Shown: positions 44,715 to 53,794 of the stretch, piece by piece
Layout of the letters: each line of letters opens with the position of its first letter
Numbering within the stretch: position 1 is the stretch's first letter
Assembly (NCBI RefSeq): GCF_027912515.1
Contig: NZ_CP115464.1
Location: forward strand, 2,914,001 to 2,978,000
Length of the DNA: 64,000 bases
DNA from: Brevundimonas sp. NIBR10
GTDB lineage: Bacteria; Pseudomonadota; Alphaproteobacteria; Caulobacterales; Caulobacteraceae
Reading direction: 5' to 3'
Made by a program: the position numbers and the translations under genes
Notes under the pieces: model-generated
Told to the model about the DNA's origin: nothing
The model's input: the letters and a program-made list of their open reading frames with translations, nothing else
Databases searched by the model: none

Positions 44715-45599
44715 ATGTCTCCGCTCGACCTGCCCCCGGAGTTGCGTAGTCGCCTTCGTCGTCTGTCCATCGTCCCGCGTCGCGCGGCGGTGCTGGCGAG
44801 CGCAGGCATGCACGACAGCCGCAACAAGGGCGGCGGGCTCGAGTTCGCCCAGTACCGGGCCTATGAGCGGGGCGACGATCTGCGCGCCATCGACTGGAAG
44901 CTCTACGCGCGGTCCGACCGCTTCTTCGTCCGCGACGCCGAGCGTGAAAGTCCGGTCGCCATCTGGATCGTCCTGGACGCCAGTGCCTCGATGGCCCAGG
45001 CCGATCTCGCCCGCCCCGACTGGTCCCGTTTCGACGCCGCTCGACGACTGACGACGAGCCTGATCGAGATCGCCCTGTATCAAAACGACCGGTTCGGCGT
45101 CGTGGTGGAACGCGCGGAAGGCCCCATGGTCTTGACGCCCCACGCCGGCGGCCGCCATCGCGACCGGGTTCTTCTGACCCTGGCTCCGCTGGAAGCATCG
45201 GGCGTCGCCGACTGGACCCGCGACGTCGGCGTCTTCGGCGAGCAGATGGGCGCGCGCGACATCATCGTGATTCTGACCGACGGCTTCGACGACGGCTGTA
45301 TCGCGACCGCCGAACGGCTCGCCGCATCGGGCCGCGACATCTGCCTGATCCAAATCCTGACCGGCGACGAACGCGACTTCCCCTTCGACCAGGGCTACCG
45401 ATTCCATGATCCGGAAACGGGCACCGAGCTGATCGGCGACGGCCGTTCCCTGCGCGCCGACTACCTCACTCGCTTCGCCGCCGCCAGCGCCGCGCTCGCC
45501 GCCCGCCTGGAAACACGAGGCATCCGCCACGTCGAACACTTCATCGACGAGAGCGCGGACACGCCCATCCGCACCCTGTTCCGCGCGCCCGGTCGATGA
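44715..45599 (+). CDS. DUF58/VWA-like protein
   Basis: The 294-residue protein has the DUF58 core GGGLEFAQYRAYERGDDLRAIDWKLYARSDRFFVRD, then a VWA-like metal-ion-dependent adhesion fold with IVLDASASMAQADL (DxSxS motif). It starts eight bases after the MoxR stop. DUF58 proteins bind the MoxR ATPase and its clients at the membrane face. The stop overlaps the next start (ATGA). Confidence 0.9.
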   Translation: MSPLDLPPELRSRLRRLSIVPRRAAVLASAGMHDSRNKGGGLEFAQYRAYERGDDLRAIDWKLYARSDRFFVRDAERESPVAIWIVLDASASMAQADLARPDWSRFDAARRLTTSLIEIALYQNDRFGVVVERAEGPMVLTPHAGGRHRDRVLLTLAPLEASGVADWTRDVGVFGEQMGARDIIVILTDGFDDGCIATAERLAASGRDICLIQILTGDERDFPFDQGYRFHDPETGTELIGDGRSLRADYLTRFAAASAALAARLETRGIRHVEHFIDESADTPIRTLFRAPGR

Positions 45600-46783
45600 G
45601 CCCGGCCCTGCTCCTCCCCGCAGGCTTGGCGGCCCTGCTGACCCTGGCGATCCCGGTCGTCATCCATATCGCACGCCGGACCGAGAGCCGGACCGTGGAC
45701 TTTGCCGCCCTGCGCTGGCTCGACGCCGCGCCAAAGCCCCGCCGCAGTCTGATGATCGACGAGCGCTTCCTGCTCGCCGCACGACTCCTGCTGCTGGCGA
45801 TGATAACTCTCTGGCTGGCCGCGCCTGTTCTGCGGAACGCCGTCGACACCAGGCCCGTCGTCGCCGTCGCGCCCGGCGCGGATACCGAAACCGTCGCCGC
45901 CGCCACGGACAAGGGCGACCACGTCGTCTGGCTCGCTCCCGGGTTCCCCGAGCACGGCACCCTCGCCCCGCCAGCGTCCGATGACATCATCAGCCTCCGC
46001 CAGCTCGACGCGGAACTGCCGGCCGACGCGCCGGTCAAGGTGGTCGTCCCCGCGACCCTCGAGGCCGTCGATGCCGAACGGCCGAAACTGTCCCGCCGCG
46101 TCGACTGGACGGTCGGTGCCGAGGCCCCCGTCCGCCGCGTCGACTGGACGGTCGGTGCCGAGGCCCCCGTCCGCCGCGTCACCGCTCCGGACCCGCTCGG
46201 GCTGTCCGTCCGTTACGCGCCGGAAGCCGAGGATGCCGTCCGCTATTTCCGCGCCGCCGCCACGGCCTGGACCCCGGTGAACGCCGAACCCGCCTTCGAC
46301 GCCGCCGCGATCGGGCGCGCCGTGCCGGGTAACTCGCGCCACCTGATCTGGCTCGCATCCGGTCCGGTCCCGGAGCCCGTCGAGGCCTGGGTCCGCGGCG
46401 GTGGGGTTATCCTGGCGGCGCTCGAGGCCCGCATTTCCGTAGAGGGCGAGACCATCCCCGTCTGGCGCGGCACGGCGGGCGAACCGCTGGCCGTCGCCGG
46501 TCGCCTGGGTCGCGGCCGCGTCATTCGACTGACCCGCGTGCTTGAGGCCGCCGCCATCCCGCAACTGGTCGAGCCCGATTTCCCCGACGCCCTCCAGACC
46601 ATGCTCGACCCCCGCCCCGCGCCCGCCCGCGTCGCCGCCGTCGACCACGCGCCCCTCAGCGGCGCCGCCCCCTACGACCAGCCGCCGCTCGACCTGCGCC
46701 CGTGGCTGGCCCTGCTGATCGCCATCATCTTCGCCGCAGAGCGCTGGCTTGCGACCCGCCGAGCTCGGGCGGCCGCGCCGTGA
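45596..46783 (+). CDS. BatA-type N-terminal double-transmembrane protein
   Basis: The 395-residue protein begins with a double-membrane-spanning motif (LLLPAGLAALLTLAIPVVIHIARR, residues 3-26, then LLAARLLLLAMITLWLAAPVL, 60-80), typical of Bat-operon or aerotolerance-regulator proteins, and ends with a helix near 375-390. The periplasmic middle carries an in-frame tandem duplication of 13 residues (RRVDWTVGAEAPV). It overlaps both the DUF58 and the DUF4175-like gene by four bases (ATGA, GTGA). Confidence 0.8.
   Translation: MSPALLLPAGLAALLTLAIPVVIHIARRTESRTVDFAALRWLDAAPKPRRSLMIDERFLLAARLLLLAMITLWLAAPVLRNAVDTRPVVAVAPGADTETVAAATDKGDHVVWLAPGFPEHGTLAPPASDDIISLRQLDAELPADAPVKVVVPATLEAVDAERPKLSRRVDWTVGAEAPVRRVDWTVGAEAPVRRVTAPDPLGLSVRYAPEAEDAVRYFRAAATAWTPVNAEPAFDAAAIGRAVPGNSRHLIWLASGPVPEPVEAWVRGGGVILAALEARISVEGETIPVWRGTAGEPLAVAGRLGRGRVIRLTRVLEAAAIPQLVEPDFPDALQTMLDPRPAPARVAAVDHAPLSGAAPYDQPPLDLRPWLALLIAIIFAAERWLATRRARAAAP
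46094..46171 (+). repeat. Tandem 39-bp duplication inside the BatA-like gene
   Basis: Two adjacent copies of a 39-bp unit (46094-46132 and 46133-46171), followed by the first bases of a third, are seen directly. Thirty-nine bases are 13 codons, so the frame is kept. This is a likely site of slippage variation. Confidence 0.9.
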
Positions 46784-48948
46784 CCGCCGTCCCAGTACTG
46801 CTGAAGCATCAGAGCGCCGCCCGCGCCCGTGCTGGTCTCGACACGGTTGCTCTTGGCTTGCCCGCCGTCCTCGTCGTCGCGGCTCTGGGCTGGCGACTGT
46901 CCGGCGCGGCTGGTGCCGCCGCCGTCGCCGTCCTTGGCATCATCGGCCTCGCCGCCGTCGCCGTCTGGCGCTCCCGGCGCTTTGACCGGCGCTGGCTGAT
47001 CGGCGAACTGGATGCCCGCATTCCCCGCTTCGAGGACAGCGCCTCGCTGTTGTTCCGCGATCCCGCCACGCTCGCCGGTCTCGCCGCCCTGCAACGCGAC
47101 CGCCTCGAAGGTCGCGTGCCCGAGGCCGCTACCGTTGATTTGCGCCCCGGCTGGTCCCGGCAGCCCATCCTGATCGCCTGGGGCACCGCCGTCATCATGG
47201 TCGCCGCCATCCTGCTCTGGCCCGCCACGAACGGCACCGAGGTTCCCACCGCCGCACCCGCCCGCTCCGCCGTCGGTGCCGCAGCGCCCATGCTGACCGG
47301 CGCTCGCCTGCGCATCACGCCGCCCGCCTACACCGGCCTGCCCGTCCGAGAGCAGACCGCGCTGGACGCCCGTGTGCCCGAGGGGGCCCGCGTCGACTGG
47401 CTGATCGACTTCTCGCCCCAGCCGTCCATGGCCGGGCTCGACTTCCCCGAGAACACCCCGGTTTCCCTGATCCGCGACGGCCAGCGCTGGAGCGGTGCCC
47501 GGATCGTGGACAGGTCCATGCTGTACCGCATTACCGCCCCGGGACTAACGCAACAGCGACTGAACCGTCTCGACGCCGTCGCAGACGCCGAGCCCGTCGT
47601 CCGCCTCGTCGATCCACAGAGCCAGTTGATCCAGCTGACCCCCGGCCAGCGCGCCTGGACCCCGGTGTTCGAAGCCAGCGACGACTACGGCGTCATCGAG
47701 ACCGCCACCCTGCGCATCACTGTCACTCAAGGCGACGGCGAGAACATCACCTTTAAACAGCGCTCCATGCCCCTGCGCGGACAGGGCACGGCCAAGCAAC
47801 TGCGCTTCTCGACCACGCTCGATCTTGCCCGCGAAGGCATGGCGGCGGGCAGCGACCTGATCGTCCAGCTGGTCGTCACCGACAACCGCAGCCCCGAGCG
47901 GCACACAGTCGAGGGCCCCAGCGTCATCCTGCGCTGGCCCGCCAATCTCGCCATGGCCGAGGGCCTGGATGGCATGGCCATGCGCGTCATGCCCGCCTAT
48001 TTCGCCAGCCAGCGCCAGATCATCATCAATGCCGAGGCCCTGATCGCGCGCCGACGCACCCTGACGGGCGACCCCTTCACCGACGCCTCCAACGTCATCG
48101 GCGAGGAACAGGCCGCGCTGCGCCTCCGCTATGGCCAGTTCATGGGCGAGGAGGCCGAAGGTGGCGGATCGGGCGGTGGCATCATCCTGCCCACTGCGGA
48201 CGCCCCGGCGGCGCCCGCCCTGCCGACCGCCGACGCGCCCGCGCCCCGGACCCGCCCTGAGGAACACCATGACGATCACGAAGGCGAGGACCACGCCGAC
48301 GAACCGGCCGCCGGCAGCATGGGCGAAGAGGTCGACGTGCTGCACCAGTTCGGCCATGCCCACGACGACCGCGACGTCGCGACACTGTTCCAGCCTCAGA
48401 CCCGGTCGGCCCTGGCCCGCGCGCTGGACGCCATGTGGGCCTCGGAGCGGGAGCTGCGCCAGGGCCGCCCCGAGGCCGCGCTGCCTCACGCCAACTCGGC
48501 GCTCGAACTGCTGAAGGAGGCCCAGCGCGCGACCCGCATCTTCCTGCCTCGCGTCGGTGCCGACATTCCGCCGGTAGATTTCTCGCGCCGCCTGACCGGA
48601 AAGCGCGAGGACATCGTCGCCGACGATCCTGAACCACCCGAACGCCCCCCCCCCGACGCCGTCGCCGCCGACGCCTGGCGCGCGCTGGAGGAGCGGCCTG
48701 GTTCGACGTCGCGGCCTCTGGCCTTGGGCGCGCTCGATCGCTGGGTGCGCGCGAACGGTGCTCGGTTGGCCGATCCTCTGTCGCTACGTGCCGCCATCGA
48801 CACCGTCCGCAACGAGCCGGCCTGCCTGGACTGCCGCCGCCGTCTGCGCGCCCTGCTGTGGACCGCCCTGGAGCGTCCGGTGCCCGCGCCCGGCCGTCGC
48901 GGGGCTCCCGGTGCCCGGGGCCAGCGCTATCTGGACGGCCTGCGATGA
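46780..48948 (+). CDS. DUF4175-like large membrane protein
   Basis: The 722-residue protein has two N-terminal helices (about 25-58 and 128-148) and a large periplasmic part beginning LRITPPAYTGLPVREQT, the ITPPAYTG motif seen in DUF4175. A second half includes VFEASDDYGVIETATLRI and VTDNRSPERH. A His/Asp/Glu-rich stretch (about 490-510, EEHHDDHEGEDHAD) could bind metal ions. The start is GTG 46780 overlapping the previous stop. Function is unknown; it belongs to the MoxR/DUF58 envelope module. Confidence 0.75.
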   Translation: MTAVPVLLKHQSAARARAGLDTVALGLPAVLVVAALGWRLSGAAGAAAVAVLGIIGLAAVAVWRSRRFDRRWLIGELDARIPRFEDSASLLFRDPATLAGLAALQRDRLEGRVPEAATVDLRPGWSRQPILIAWGTAVIMVAAILLWPATNGTEVPTAAPARSAVGAAAPMLTGARLRITPPAYTGLPVREQTALDARVPEGARVDWLIDFSPQPSMAGLDFPENTPVSLIRDGQRWSGARIVDRSMLYRITAPGLTQQRLNRLDAVADAEPVVRLVDPQSQLIQLTPGQRAWTPVFEASDDYGVIETATLRITVTQGDGENITFKQRSMPLRGQGTAKQLRFSTTLDLAREGMAAGSDLIVQLVVTDNRSPERHTVEGPSVILRWPANLAMAEGLDGMAMRVMPAYFASQRQIIINAEALIARRRTLTGDPFTDASNVIGEEQAALRLRYGQFMGEEAEGGGSGGGIILPTADAPAAPALPTADAPAPRTRPEEHHDDHEGEDHADEPAAGSMGEEVDVLHQFGHAHDDRDVATLFQPQTRSALARALDAMWASERELRQGRPEAALPHANSALELLKEAQRATRIFLPRVGADIPPVDFSRRLTGKREDIVADDPEPPERPPPDAVAADAWRALEERPGSTSRPLALGALDRWVRANGARLADPLSLRAAIDTVRNEPACLDCRRRLRALLWTALERPVPAPGRRGAPGARGQRYLDGLR

Positions 48949-50789
48949 GCCTCGCCAGCCCCGCTTTCTGGACCGCCCTCGTCATTCTGGCGGCCGTCGT
49001 CCTCGGCATCGTCCGCCTGATCCTGTGGCAGCGCTCCGCGGGGCCCGCTCGTGCCGCTCGCTGGCGTCTGATGACCCTGATCGGGCTCCAGGTCCTGGCT
49101 GGCGCAATGCTCTGGCTGACCCTGCATCCTCCCGCGTCCCCCATCCGGACCGGCACGATGATCGTCGCCACCGCCGGTTCCCCCGCGACCATCGCAGCCG
49201 AGCCTGGCGACATTTTGATCGCCCTGCCCGAGGCCGGCCCTGTAACCGACGCAACCCGCGTCCCCGACCTCGCTACGGCCCTGCGCCGTTATCCGACGCC
49301 CGCTCGCATCCGCATCATAGGCCAGGGTCTGACGCCGCGCGACCAGTCGCCCCTGCCCGTCCCGGTCGAATTCTCCGCTCCGCCTCTGCCACGTGGCCTG
49401 ATCGACCTCGCCCTGCCGGAGCCTACTGCGCCCGGCGCCACCTTCGTCGTCGGCGGACAGGTCGGGACCCTGGCCGCCGGGACCCTCGAACTGGTCGATC
49501 CCGCCGACGTCGTCGTCGACCGCGCCCGCATCGCTTCCGGCCAACGTTTCGCCCTGATGGCCGCTGTTCACGCGCCCGGCCTGGCCCTGTTCGATCTCCG
49601 CCTGCGGGACGCATCCGGCGCCGTCGTCGAACGGATCGCCGTCCCGGTCGAGACCCTTGCCCCAACCCCGCCTCGCGTCCTGGTCCTCGCCGGTGCCCCG
49701 AGCGCCGAGACCAAATACCTGAAGCGCTGGGCCGAGGAATCCCGGATTGCGCTGACCCTCGACATCGACATCGGCGGCGGCATCCAACTCGGTGACGCGC
49801 CCATCGCGCTGAACGCAGCGACCCTCGACAGACTCGACCTTGTCATCCTCGACGACCGTCGCTGGGAGAACCTCGCCGGTGGCCAGCGCGCCGCCCTGAC
49901 CGCGGCCGTAAATAACGGCATGGGCCTGCTCCTGCGCCCCACCGGTCCGCTTTCGGCGGCGACCCGCCGCGACTGGGCCGGTCTCGGCCTGAACCTCAGC
50001 GGCGGGGACGACGCCGTCCCGCTGCGTCTCGCCCCCACAGCCCAGACCGCCGCGCCCGACGACACCGCCCCTGTCGAACCCACGGACGATGCCGAAGCAT
50101 CGCCCGAGCTCGCCCGTCGCGATCTGACCATCACGGGCTCTGAAGCCATCGCCCTGCTGCGCGACGCCGATGGCGTCGCTCTGGCCAGCTGGCGTGCCAG
50201 GGGGCGCGGGCGTGTCGGTGTCTGGACCGTCACCGACAGCTATGCCCTCGTCCTGACCGGACGCCCGGACCAGTATGGCGAGATGTGGAGCGCGCTCTTC
50301 TCGCAGATCGGGCGCGCCGGCGAGGACAGCCGGGCGGAACTCTCCGGCGTCGCCCGTGTTGGCACGCGTGTCGCCTTGTGCCATCTACTCGGCCAACCCC
50401 GTGTTCTGGGACAGGACGGCCGCGTCCGCAGCTTGCGGATCGATCCGGCCGCAGGCGATCGCGCCTGCGCCGCCTACTGGCCCAATCAGGCCGGCTGGCA
50501 CGTCGTCCAGGATGACCAACGCCGAGAGACGCCATTCTATGTCCATCCGATCGAAGACGCGCCGTCCTTGGAGGCGGCCAACAGACGATCGGTCACCGAG
50601 GCGCTGGCCAGCCTGACGCCGGCCCGCACCGCGCCTGACTCCACCTCTCATGCCCCCGGATCTCCTTGGCCCTGGTTCTGCGGCCTCCTGTTCGTCCTTT
50701 CCGGACTATGGTGGCTCGAGCGGAACAGGGATCCGGGCGTCGTCGCGCATGCGGTGCGATTCTGGTTGAAGCACAGAAAAGCGGTGTGA
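48945..50789 (+). CDS. Bat/DUF4159-module membrane protein
   Basis: The 614-residue protein has two N-terminal helices (FWTALVILAAVVLGIVRLILW, about 7-27, then about 42-60) and a third near 583-602 close to the C-terminus. The central periplasmic region contains a class-I amidotransferase-like fold (RVLVLAGAPSAETKYLKRWAEE, then ALTAAVNNGMGLLLRPTG). This layout is shared by proteins encoded with MoxR/DUF58 and DUF4159. The ATG overlaps the DUF4175-like stop (ATGA). No function is known. Confidence 0.75.
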   Translation: MSLASPAFWTALVILAAVVLGIVRLILWQRSAGPARAARWRLMTLIGLQVLAGAMLWLTLHPPASPIRTGTMIVATAGSPATIAAEPGDILIALPEAGPVTDATRVPDLATALRRYPTPARIRIIGQGLTPRDQSPLPVPVEFSAPPLPRGLIDLALPEPTAPGATFVVGGQVGTLAAGTLELVDPADVVVDRARIASGQRFALMAAVHAPGLALFDLRLRDASGAVVERIAVPVETLAPTPPRVLVLAGAPSAETKYLKRWAEESRIALTLDIDIGGGIQLGDAPIALNAATLDRLDLVILDDRRWENLAGGQRAALTAAVNNGMGLLLRPTGPLSAATRRDWAGLGLNLSGGDDAVPLRLAPTAQTAAPDDTAPVEPTDDAEASPELARRDLTITGSEAIALLRDADGVALASWRARGRGRVGVWTVTDSYALVLTGRPDQYGEMWSALFSQIGRAGEDSRAELSGVARVGTRVALCHLLGQPRVLGQDGRVRSLRIDPAAGDRACAAYWPNQAGWHVVQDDQRRETPFYVHPIEDAPSLEAANRRSVTEALASLTPARTAPDSTSHAPGSPWPWFCGLLFVLSGLWWLERNRDPGVVAHAVRFWLKHRKAV

Positions 50790-50935
50790 CAATGCGCGCG
50801 TCTCCACTCCTGGCCCAGACCTACGGCCCGACACCGTGACCCGCCCAAAGCTCGCCAATATTGCATGGCGTTCAGGTGACGCCGGCGGACGCAGGGCCTA
50901 AGGCTGGATCACAAGATCATGACACGGAGTACCCC

Positions 50936-53122
50936 ATGCATCGGCGAAACCTTCTCATCGGCGGCGCAAGCCTGATGGCCCTGACCGGCTGCACGACCAT
51001 GGCCGACGCGTCCGGACCCTCGATCCAGGGCGGCGCATCCGCCGCCGGGGTCGCCGAAGAAGCGCGTATCGCGCGCGCGGTCCTTCCGAGCACGTCGCCG
51101 CGCGCCGAGTTGCTCCAACCCTGGACCGGCCCCTATGACGGCGTGCCGCCCTGGGACAAGGTCACCCCGGCCAAGCTGCGTGAGGCGGTGCTGGAAGGCA
51201 TCGAGCTCCAGCGCGCCGACATCGCCGCCATCGCCGACAACCCCGAGCCCCCGACCTTCGCCAACACTCTGGTCGCGCTTGAGCTGGCGGGCGGGGCGCT
51301 GGATCGCGCCAACAACATCTACGGCGTGATGACGTCCAACATCGGCGGCGAGGCCTATGACGCCGTCGACACCGAACTGTCTCCGATCCAGTCGGCCGCC
51401 GGCGACGAGATCACTTTCAACGCCAAACTGTTCCAGCGGATCAAGGCCGTCGCGGACGGTGCCGACGCGGCGGGTCTGAACCCCGAGCAGAAACGTCTGG
51501 CGGAACGCCGGCGCGACGCCTTCATCCGTTCGGGTGCGAACCTGGACGCAGCCGGCAAGGCGGAACTGGGCCGCATCAATACCGCCCTGTCCAACGCTTT
51601 CACTCGTTTCGGCCAGAAGGTCGTCGCCGACGAGAACGCCTGGACGGTGATCCCGACCGAGGCCGGAACGGCGGGCCTGCCGGCCTCAAACAAGGCTGCG
51701 GCCGCAGCCGCCGCCCGAGCCAGGTCGATTTCCGGCTGGATCATCATGAACACCCGGTCGAGTGTCGATCCGTTCCTGACCTTCGCCGACGATCGGGCGA
51801 TGCGCGAGCAGGTCTGGCGCAAATTCGTCAATCGGGGCGACAACGGCGACGCCAACGACACCAATGCGACCATCGCCGAGATCGTGGCGCTGCGGGACCA
51901 GCGAGCCAAGCTGCTGGGTTACCGCAACCACGCCGAACTACGCATGCAGGACACCATGGCCCGGACCCCCGCCGCCGCCAAATCGCTGATGGACCGCGTC
52001 TGGGCTCCCGCCAAGGCGCGCGTGGCCGAAGAGGTCGCGGACATGAAGGCGATCGCCGGCTTCGACATCGAGCCCTGGGATTACCTCTACTTCGCCGAGA
52101 AGGTCCGCAAACAGAAGTTCGACCTCGATCAGAACGAGCTGAAGCCCTATTTCGAGCTGAACGCCGTCCGGGCGGGATCTTTCTACATGGCCGAGCGGCT
52201 CTACGGCTTCCAGTTCAAGAAGCTGCCCGCCGGCACGGTCCCGGTGTTCGAGCCGGACGTCTTCGCCTACGAAGTCCACGACAAGGCAACGGGCCGCCTG
52301 ATCGGTCTCTATTACACCGACGACTATGCCCGTCCCGGCAAGCGGTCGGGGGCCTGGATGACCACCTACCGGGCCTTCTCGACGCTGGAGGGATCCAAGG
52401 TGATTCTGGCTTCCAACAACAACAACTTCACCAAGCCGGAGCCGGGTCAGCCGGTTCTGCTGTCGCTCGACGATGCCGAAACCCTGTTCCACGAGTTTGG
52501 CCACGCCCTGCATTATCTCAGCTCGGTCGTGACCTATCCGTCGTACGGCAATACGCCCCGCGACTTCGTCGAGTATCCGTCCCAGGTTCATGAGCACTGG
52601 GTCCTCAGCCGCCCGATCCTGGACGGCTTCATGAAACACCATGAGACCGGCCAGCCGATGCCGCAGTCGCTGGTCGATAAGGTCGACGCCTCGGGCACCT
52701 TCAACCAGGGCTATGCGACCGTCAGCTATCTGTCTTCGGCCCTCGTGGACATGGATCTGCATACCCAAGCCATGGCGCCCACCGACATCGACGCCTTTGA
52801 AAAAGCATCGCTGGATCGTCTCGGCATGCCGCGTGAGATCGTGATGCGGCACCGGCTGCCGCAGTTCAATCACCTCTTCACGTCCGACGGTTACTCCGCC
52901 GGCTACTACAGCTACCTGTGGTCGGAAACAATGGACGCCGACACCTGGGCCTATTTCGAAGAGTCCGGCGACGTGTTCAATCCGGACATCGCGGGACGCT
53001 TCAAGTCGATCATCCTGGCCCCCGGCAACACGACCGACCGCGCCGAGGCCTATCGCCGGTTCCGGGGCCGCGACGTCGATGTGTCGGCTCTGCTGAAGGT
53101 TCGGGGCTTTCCGACGACCTGA
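50936..53122 (+). CDS. M3 family metallopeptidase, lipoprotein form (Dcp-like)
   Basis: The 728-residue protein carries a signal with lipobox MALTGC (Cys18). The peptidase domain ends with the zinc motif HEFGHALHYL in ETLFHEFGHALHYL; the third ligand glutamate lies downstream. The flanking sequence (NGDANDTNATIAEIVALRDQRAKLLGY and YGFQFKKLPAGTVPVFEPDVFAYE) marks the oligopeptidase A / dipeptidyl carboxypeptidase group. It would digest peptides at the periplasmic face. GGAG lies 8 bases before the ATG. It is 146 bp after the membrane-protein operon and may be separately transcribed. Confidence 0.9.
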   Translation: MHRRNLLIGGASLMALTGCTTMADASGPSIQGGASAAGVAEEARIARAVLPSTSPRAELLQPWTGPYDGVPPWDKVTPAKLREAVLEGIELQRADIAAIADNPEPPTFANTLVALELAGGALDRANNIYGVMTSNIGGEAYDAVDTELSPIQSAAGDEITFNAKLFQRIKAVADGADAAGLNPEQKRLAERRRDAFIRSGANLDAAGKAELGRINTALSNAFTRFGQKVVADENAWTVIPTEAGTAGLPASNKAAAAAAARARSISGWIIMNTRSSVDPFLTFADDRAMREQVWRKFVNRGDNGDANDTNATIAEIVALRDQRAKLLGYRNHAELRMQDTMARTPAAAKSLMDRVWAPAKARVAEEVADMKAIAGFDIEPWDYLYFAEKVRKQKFDLDQNELKPYFELNAVRAGSFYMAERLYGFQFKKLPAGTVPVFEPDVFAYEVHDKATGRLIGLYYTDDYARPGKRSGAWMTTYRAFSTLEGSKVILASNNNNFTKPEPGQPVLLSLDDAETLFHEFGHALHYLSSVVTYPSYGNTPRDFVEYPSQVHEHWVLSRPILDGFMKHHETGQPMPQSLVDKVDASGTFNQGYATVSYLSSALVDMDLHTQAMAPTDIDAFEKASLDRLGMPREIVMRHRLPQFNHLFTSDGYSAGYYSYLWSETMDADTWAYFEESGDVFNPDIAGRFKSIILAPGNTTDRAEAYRRFRGRDVDVSALLKVRGFPTT

Positions 53123-53143
53123 CACCGCACAGTCGTCGATCAC

Positions 53144-53173
53144 GGGCGCGACGCCAGGATACGCGTCGCGCCC
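53144..53173 (+). terminator. Strong hairpin after the M3 peptidase
   Basis: A perfect 11-bp stem (GGGCGCGACGC and GCGTCGCGCCC) with an 8-base loop lies 22 bp after the stop. The T run is poor (TCGCTCCCGTT), so termination strength is uncertain. Confidence 0.6.
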
Positions 53174-53372
53174 TCGCTCCCGTTCGGAGGCAGACCCCTT
53201 CGGGCAACCCCTGTGCGGTACTGAAGAGCTGACCCGCCGGGCCGACTGATCCGTCACGATCCACTGTGCCCCGAAGGGGTTCTGTCGGTCCAAACCGACC
53301 GCCTCCCAGGCCTCGGACCCATTCATGTGATGCGCTCGATCTGACTCAGGCTCTGCGAGGAGACCTGATATC

Positions 53373-53546
53373 AGCGAGCTTGATTGGCTGACGGACGGGC
53401 TGATGGCGCAGTAGCGCACGCGCTTCCCCAATAGCCACGGCAAGCCCAGGGTGAATAATCGCCAGGTGCTGAGCGGGATCACCTTCGTCAATCGCAACGG
53501 GCTTCGCTGGCGTGACGCGCTGGCGGCCTATGGCCCACACGAGCTG
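53373..53546 (+). pseudogene. Remnant of an IS5-family transposase (N-terminal part)
   Basis: One frame reads SELDWLTDGLMAQ, an in-frame TAG (53412-53414), then RTRFPNSHGKPRVNNRQVLSGITFVNRNGLRWRDALAAYGPHEL. This matches the first part of IS5-family (IS427-type) transposases (FPKSHGKPRVDDRRVLSGI.FVNRNGLRW). After 53546 the match stops; the remaining transposase is missing. Confidence 0.75.
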
Positions 53547-53717
53547 GGCTGTGATTTGAAACTCATCAACCACGGCTCACGCTCCCAGCGATCCACGCGA
53601 CCTTCAATGCAGGGCGTACGCCAAGGCCTCGCCGCCATTTCAACTTCCGCTTCGATGGGGTCCGTCGGCGTCATGAGTTCATTGGCGCTAAATAGCTCCT
53701 TGCGCGACAATCCCTAT

Positions 53718-53731
53718 TGCAATCGATTGCA
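53718..53731. promoter_or_regulatory. LacI-type operator before the amylosucrase-like gene
   Basis: TGCAATCGATTGCA is a perfect 14-base palindrome with the central CG typical of LacI-family sites. It is 63 bp upstream of the start at 53795. Near-identical sites precede the TonB receptor gene at the other end of the locus. Confidence 0.8.
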
Positions 53732-53794
53732 TTCGTCGTTTAGGTAGATGAAGGGGTCCGCCCCGTCGGTTGAGTCAGAAGGCGGTTGGCGTCC

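Larger units (their letters stand above)
53174..53794. other. Stretch between M3 peptidase and the sucrose locus
   Basis: Contains the IS5-type remnant (53373-53546) and the LacI-type operator (53718-53731). The rest has no recognisable gene. Confidence 0.5.
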
